From positions 1-36,157 of the forward strand of contig JAITJI010000093.1 of assembly GCA_031279015.1 (NCBI GenBank): a stretch of DNA of 36,157 bases. Reading direction: 5' to 3'. Shown here in pieces: positions 33,009-36,157 of the stretch. The notes beneath the pieces were generated by a model. That model was not told the DNA's origin, did no database searches, and was given only the letters and a program-made list of their open reading frames with translations. Each line of letters opens with the position of its first letter. Position 1 is the stretch's first letter. A program made the position numbers and the translations under genes. Origin of the DNA: Spirochaetaceae bacterium (GTDB lineage: Bacteria; Spirochaetota; Spirochaetia; Treponematales; Breznakiellaceae).

Positions 33009-33040
33009 AAGGCTTTAGCCCCTTTAAGCTTTAGCCCCTG
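33009..33040. repeat. Tandem 16-base repeat in the HDOD gene leader
   Basis: Two adjacent near-identical units with period 16: GGCTTTAGCCCCT (33011-33023) and AGCTTTAGCCCCT (33027-33039). They lie in the predicted 100-base leader of the minus-strand HDOD gene, where they read as two AGGGGCTAAAG copies. They may be a duplication or a regulatory site. Confidence 0.6.
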
Positions 33041-33083
33041 CATTCCTATAAACACAGCCGGACGTGAACCCTTGACCTATACG

Positions 33084-33113
33084 AGTATATCATGAGAAAT
33101 TGACTCATAACAA
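33084..33113 (-). promoter_or_regulatory. Predicted promoter of the HDOD gene
   Basis: On the minus strand TTGTTA (33108-33113), an 18-base spacer and TATACT (33084-33089). The spacer contains an inverted repeat, ATGAG...CTCAT (33092-33096 and 33104-33108), that could bind a regulator. Transcription would start about 100 bases before ATG 32978. Confidence 0.5.
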
Positions 33114-33122
33114 GGTCTAACC

Positions 33123-33151
33123 TTGCAGGATCTTTACTATAAGTATAGTAT
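33123..33151 (+). promoter_or_regulatory. Predicted promoter of the 33158 gene (leaderless type)
   Basis: TTGCAG (33123-33128), a 17-base spacer and TAGTAT (33146-33151) end six bases before ATG 33158. There is no Shine-Dalgarno sequence. The expected transcription start coincides with the start codon. Confidence 0.5.
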
Positions 33152-33157
33152 TATTAC

Positions 33158-34678
33158 ATGCAGGAACTTGGGATCCTGGAAATATTAAGCGGTATTTTTC
33201 TCTTTTTGCCGCTGCTCAGGCCTTATATCAAGCCTTTATGGGACTTGGAAGGTCTGGTATGGCTGCCGGTTATGGCTTTAGGTATCATTGTTGCCGTTTT
33301 TCCTGCCTATGGGTTCCGTCCCGAATGCTTTCCCTTACTGCTGTACGCCATAGTTGCCGTTATCAGAAGCCGCCGCTCAATTATCGCAAGCATTACCCGG
33401 GTACGACACGATGATTTTCGTGAAGGTTCCCCTGTTTTGGCGGGTTTTTCCGTGATCATTCTCATCGGGATAACCGCGTTCACCCTCTATTTTTTACCCC
33501 TTCCCGATACCATCCTGCTTACCAGGGGGGTACGGACGATAAACCTGCAGGATCCGTCCCGTAAAGCGGAGCTTTTTGTCCGCATATATGGTTTAGAAGA
33601 AGAATCCGGCGCATCCTCCGCAGAGGCTCAAAGAGCCCCCGGCAGCGGCGGCGGGGCTGAGATGCGCCCCTTCATGCTGCTCATCCCCCCGGTAACAGGG
33701 TCCGCCGGTCTGATGGACCGGTTCTGCGGCAGCCTGCGGGAACGGGGCTTAACCGTCATGACCTATTCCCGGCGGGGTTTTGATTGCCCGGCCCTGGATG
33801 GGGAGGGGCTGCAATTCGGGCTTTCTGCGGACAAGTGGTTCCGGCTGTTCCGGGCGATGCTCCGGGGCACGGTGATGGAAAAGGCCAATGCGGCAGGCCG
33901 GGTCCTGGAAGAGGAACGGAAACAGGATATAGTTTTTCTGCTTACCCGGCTACGGGACAACCGCGGGTTCTGGCAGTCCGTTCTCACGGGAACAACGATA
34001 GATCACATTTTTCTAACCGGATACGGCGCGGGAGGAGCGGCGTTGCTCCTGCTGAGTGGTTCCCCGGATTTTACCGTCCAATACCCGGCCGTTCGGGGGA
34101 TTATCGCCGTAGAAAGCCCGGTTTTATCGGTGCTGCGGGGGGAGGAACGGCCAATCTCCGCTGCGCCCCGGGATGCGGGCTGGTTCCGTTCCCTCTGGAC
34201 GGGGCTCAGCGGCTGGGCTGCGGGGTTCCGGCCTAAAAAGATAAACACTATGACGGCCTTGCCCGATCCTAAAGTGCCGGTGTTGTTTCTGGTTTCCGGG
34301 TGGGCCCTTGATCTCCAGCGCAGGAGCAAACGGTATGAAACCGTCTTCCGGGTGTTTGATGCGGCGACAGGGCCCGCGGTATTGGCGGCCATACCGGGAT
34401 CGCAGCCCCAGGATTACTCCGATATCCCCCTGAAGTATCCGGTTTTCAGTATCCGTTTACCGGGTGAAAATCCGGCGTTCCGGCAGTCCGATTATTTTAT
34501 GCGCAGAACTACCGCGCTGATATCGAATTTTACCGCCCTGATCTTTGAAGAAATGCCGGATTTCCGGGAAAGTCCGGGGAGCCGGATCTCCATTCCTCCC
34601 AAAATCCTGTTTAATGACACCATCCATATTGAAACCGGCGGTGCCTGGAATTATCAGAAAAAGGGGTATATACTCTAG
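33158..34678 (+). CDS. Membrane protein with degenerate alpha/beta-hydrolase domain
   Basis: A protein of 506 residues. The first 115 or so carry about four hydrophobic segments (such as LEILSGIFLFLPLLRPYI and VIILIGITAFTLYFLPLP). The rest looks like an alpha/beta hydrolase: an oxyanion-type strand FMLLIPPVTGSAGLMDRF, then LTVMTYSRRGFD, and the nucleophile-elbow position ITG-type sequence LTGYGAGGAALLLL. Here the expected GxSxG Ser is Gly290 (GYGAG, 288-292), so normal serine-hydrolase activity is unlikely. A late segment VPVLFLVSGWALD fits the acid-strand region. Not recognised beyond this. It is the first gene of a run with the Nif3-like gene and lspA. Confidence 0.75.
   Translation: MQELGILEILSGIFLFLPLLRPYIKPLWDLEGLVWLPVMALGIIVAVFPAYGFRPECFPLLLYAIVAVIRSRRSIIASITRVRHDDFREGSPVLAGFSVIILIGITAFTLYFLPLPDTILLTRGVRTINLQDPSRKAELFVRIYGLEEESGASSAEAQRAPGSGGGAEMRPFMLLIPPVTGSAGLMDRFCGSLRERGLTVMTYSRRGFDCPALDGEGLQFGLSADKWFRLFRAMLRGTVMEKANAAGRVLEEERKQDIVFLLTRLRDNRGFWQSVLTGTTIDHIFLTGYGAGGAALLLLSGSPDFTVQYPAVRGIIAVESPVLSVLRGEERPISAAPRDAGWFRSLWTGLSGWAAGFRPKKINTMTALPDPKVPVLFLVSGWALDLQRRSKRYETVFRVFDAATGPAVLAAIPGSQPQDYSDIPLKYPVFSIRLPGENPAFRQSDYFMRRTTALISNFTALIFEEMPDFRESPGSRISIPPKILFNDTIHIETGGAWNYQKKGYIL
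34646..34674 (+). promoter_or_regulatory. Predicted internal promoter of the Nif3-like gene
   Basis: TGGAAT (34646-34651), a 17-base spacer and TATACT (34669-34674) lie within the last codons of the upstream gene and end seven bases before ATG 34682. There is no ribosome site. The hexamers and spacing match the rnz promoter exactly. Confidence 0.45.
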
Positions 34679-34681
34679 TCC

Positions 34682-35443
34682 ATGACCACCCGACAACTGG
34701 ATGCTTTTTTCCGGACCATGCTGGATATTGATAGTTTTGCCGCTGTTGACTCCTCTCTGAACGGACTCCAGGTGGATAACGATGGCGCTGAAATCAAAAA
34801 AATTGTTTTTGCGGTGGATGCCGGCCTTGAGACTTTTCAGCGGGCGGTCTCCGCAGGAGGGAATCTGCTGTTTGTTCATCATGGCCTGTTTTGGGGCGCG
34901 CCGCTCCCGCTGAGGGGGACTCACCGGGAACGCATCCACTTTCTGCTCCGGCATAATCTGGCGCTGTATGCGGTTCATTTGCCCCTGGATCAGCACCCGG
35001 AACTGGGGAACAATGCGGGTCTTGCGGAACTGCTGGGCATGGAAAACCCGGAACCCTTTGGCCTCTATCATGGGCGGCAAATAGGGTATAAGGGAACCCT
35101 TACGGAGCCCTTAACCCTGGAGCAAGCGGTGGGGCGTATCGGTTTTGCCGGGAGACCCCCCCTGGGGGTGTATCCCTTTGGCCCGGAAAGATGCCGCACC
35201 TGCGGGGTTATCTCCGGGGGCGCCGCGCAGGAAGCCCGGGAAGCCATTGCAGAAGGGCTTGATCTCTATGTCACCGGGGAAATTTCCCATTCGATATACC
35301 ACGAGATCCTGGAAGGACGCCTTAATATGATTGCCGGTGGACATTATTCCACCGAAGTCTGGGGAGTCCGCCGGGTAATGGAACGATGCGCCGCCCGGCT
35401 GGACACGGACTGTGAATTTATCGATGTGCCCACGGGCTTATAA
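34682..35443 (+). CDS. Nif3-like dinuclear metal center protein
   Basis: A cytoplasmic protein of 253 residues of the widespread NIF3/YbgI family, with a two-metal center. Family landmarks are SSLNGLQVD, the strand IVFAVDAGLETFQRAV, the metal-site stretch LLFVHHGLFWG, LYAVHLPLDQHP, and the C-terminal VTGEISHSIYHE with AGGHYSTE. Some members are annotated as GTP cyclohydrolase I type 2, but their role is not settled. The start lies three bases after the previous stop, with no ribosome site. Confidence 0.93.
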   Translation: MTTRQLDAFFRTMLDIDSFAAVDSSLNGLQVDNDGAEIKKIVFAVDAGLETFQRAVSAGGNLLFVHHGLFWGAPLPLRGTHRERIHFLLRHNLALYAVHLPLDQHPELGNNAGLAELLGMENPEPFGLYHGRQIGYKGTLTEPLTLEQAVGRIGFAGRPPLGVYPFGPERCRTCGVISGGAAQEAREAIAEGLDLYVTGEISHSIYHEILEGRLNMIAGGHYSTEVWGVRRVMERCAARLDTDCEFIDVPTGL

Positions 35444-35455
35444 CCGGAGTAATAC

Positions 35456-35983
35456 ATGGCTTCTACCAAACGAATCTCTCTGCCCTTTCTGTTGACGGCC
35501 CTGATCATCTTTGCGGATCAGGGGGTAAAGTCTTTTATCGCTAAAAACTGGCCGGGGGATGGGATCTTTATCAGGGATGTGTTCGGCAACGATATCCTCT
35601 GGATCATCCATGTACGGAACAAGGCTATTGCCTTTAGTCTGGGGGATAATCTTCCATTTTCCGTCCGGCCCGTACTTTTCATCATCCTTCCCCTGGTAGT
35701 ATTGGTTTTTCTGTTGTGGTATTATTTTAAATCCAACGAGTTGACCGGTCTTCAGCGCTGGGCCATTGGGGGAATTCTGGGCGGCGGGATCGGCAACCTG
35801 ATCGACAGAATTTGGAGGCCCGATGGAGTAGTGGATTTTATCAGCATAAAATTCTATGGTATATTTGGCTTTGAACGGTGGCCTACTTTTAACATTGCCG
35901 ATGCCAGTGTGGTGATCAGTGTTATCCTGTTTTTACTGACCATGATTGGGACTTCAAAAAAAACCGAAGGAGAAAGAGCATGA
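35456..35983 (+). CDS. lspA: Lipoprotein signal peptidase (signal peptidase II)
   Basis: An inner-membrane aspartic peptidase of 175 residues that removes signal peptides from prolipoproteins. It has four membrane helices. Motifs are DQGVK (21-25), the N-x-A-x-x-F stretch near Asn55, GGGIGNLIDRIWR, then VVDF with Asp127 and FNIADA with Asp149, which match the catalytic pair of the family. GGAG eight bases upstream supports ATG 35456. The stop overlaps the next start (ATGA). The several lipoproteins encoded in this window would be among its substrates. Confidence 0.95.
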   Translation: MASTKRISLPFLLTALIIFADQGVKSFIAKNWPGDGIFIRDVFGNDILWIIHVRNKAIAFSLGDNLPFSVRPVLFIILPLVVLVFLLWYYFKSNELTGLQRWAIGGILGGGIGNLIDRIWRPDGVVDFISIKFYGIFGFERWPTFNIADASVVISVILFLLTMIGTSKKTEGERA

Positions 35984-36157
35984 GTAAAAAAACCAATACC
36001 CTGTGGTTTATCCTGGGGGCAACGGTATTTAATATCCTCGTCACTATCATCTGTTTTGTGGTGTTGCTTATCCTCTTTGTCCGTATTCTGGTGCCTAGAC
36101 TGCCGGAATCCGTCGTCACCTGGAGTTTCCCCGTCATCTTTATCGGCGCGCTCGCCC
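35980..36157 (+). CDS. Membrane protein, cut by the right window edge
   Basis: An open frame from ATG 35980 to the window end (59 codons, no stop). After a short basic start (MSKKTNT) it has a hydrophobic segment (LVTIICFVVLLILFVRILV) and the beginning of a second (TWSFPVIFIGALA). AAGGAGA lies just before the ATG, and the start overlaps the lspA stop by four bases, so it is coupled to lspA. It is probably a small integral membrane protein; not recognised. Confidence 0.8.
   Translation, partial: MSKKTNTLWFILGATVFNILVTIICFVVLLILFVRILVPRLPESVVTWSFPVIFIGALA

Overview
The window reads as a stretch of spirochaete chromosome, most likely a Treponema relative with fairly high GC. This is an inference. 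It rests on the paired DUF115 (Maf-like) proteins next to a long acidic protein, a substrate-binding protein whose mature end begins AGGK, a FMN-binding lipoprotein with a loose lipobox, and PEGA-SUMF1, degenerate GGDEF and GHKL-HDOD architectures. No tRNA, rRNA, CRISPR array, complete transposon or phage gene was seen.

Layout. Positions 1-201 (minus) hold the start of a membrane protein that runs off the left edge and is out of frame at a run of eight C. Next is a 951-residue STAND/TPR-like protein (minus), divergent from argF and a flavinylated lipoprotein gene. A minus-strand operon encodes two type I signal peptidases (the second with Thr where the catalytic Ser should be) and HemW. Its promoter is back to back with that of a small ORF, a PEGA-SUMF1 membrane protein and smpB. 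An exported protein and a DivIC/FtsB-like protein converge. From 11.6 to 17.2 kb lies a tight four-gene unit: an acidic scaffold-like protein, an unknown 141-residue protein and two DUF115 proteins. A MEMO-family gene overlaps its 3' end. A two-TM protein with a ruined GGDEF domain and a histidine-kinase remnant follow. From 19.6 to 25.1 kb (minus) there is RNase Z and a GldA/F/G-like ABC set ending in a DUF4340 protein. From 25.3 to 30 kb lies an AraC regulator with an LplABC-type sugar importer lacking its own ATPase. The araC gene and its flanks look AT-richer than the surroundings. The right end has an EEP-fold lipoprotein, a GHKL-HDOD protein (minus), and a run of a membrane pseudo-hydrolase, Nif3-like protein, lspA and a partial membrane protein.

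Themes. Envelope biogenesis recurs (LepB, LspA, several lipoproteins, the ABC-2 system). Several signalling-type proteins keep their fold but have lost key residues. At least six genes lack a Shine-Dalgarno sequence and carry a -10 box six to eight bases before the start codon, which suggests leaderless transcripts. The best candidates for something undescribed are the acidic-protein/DUF115 unit, the Thr-type signal peptidase paralog and the C-tract gene at the left edge.
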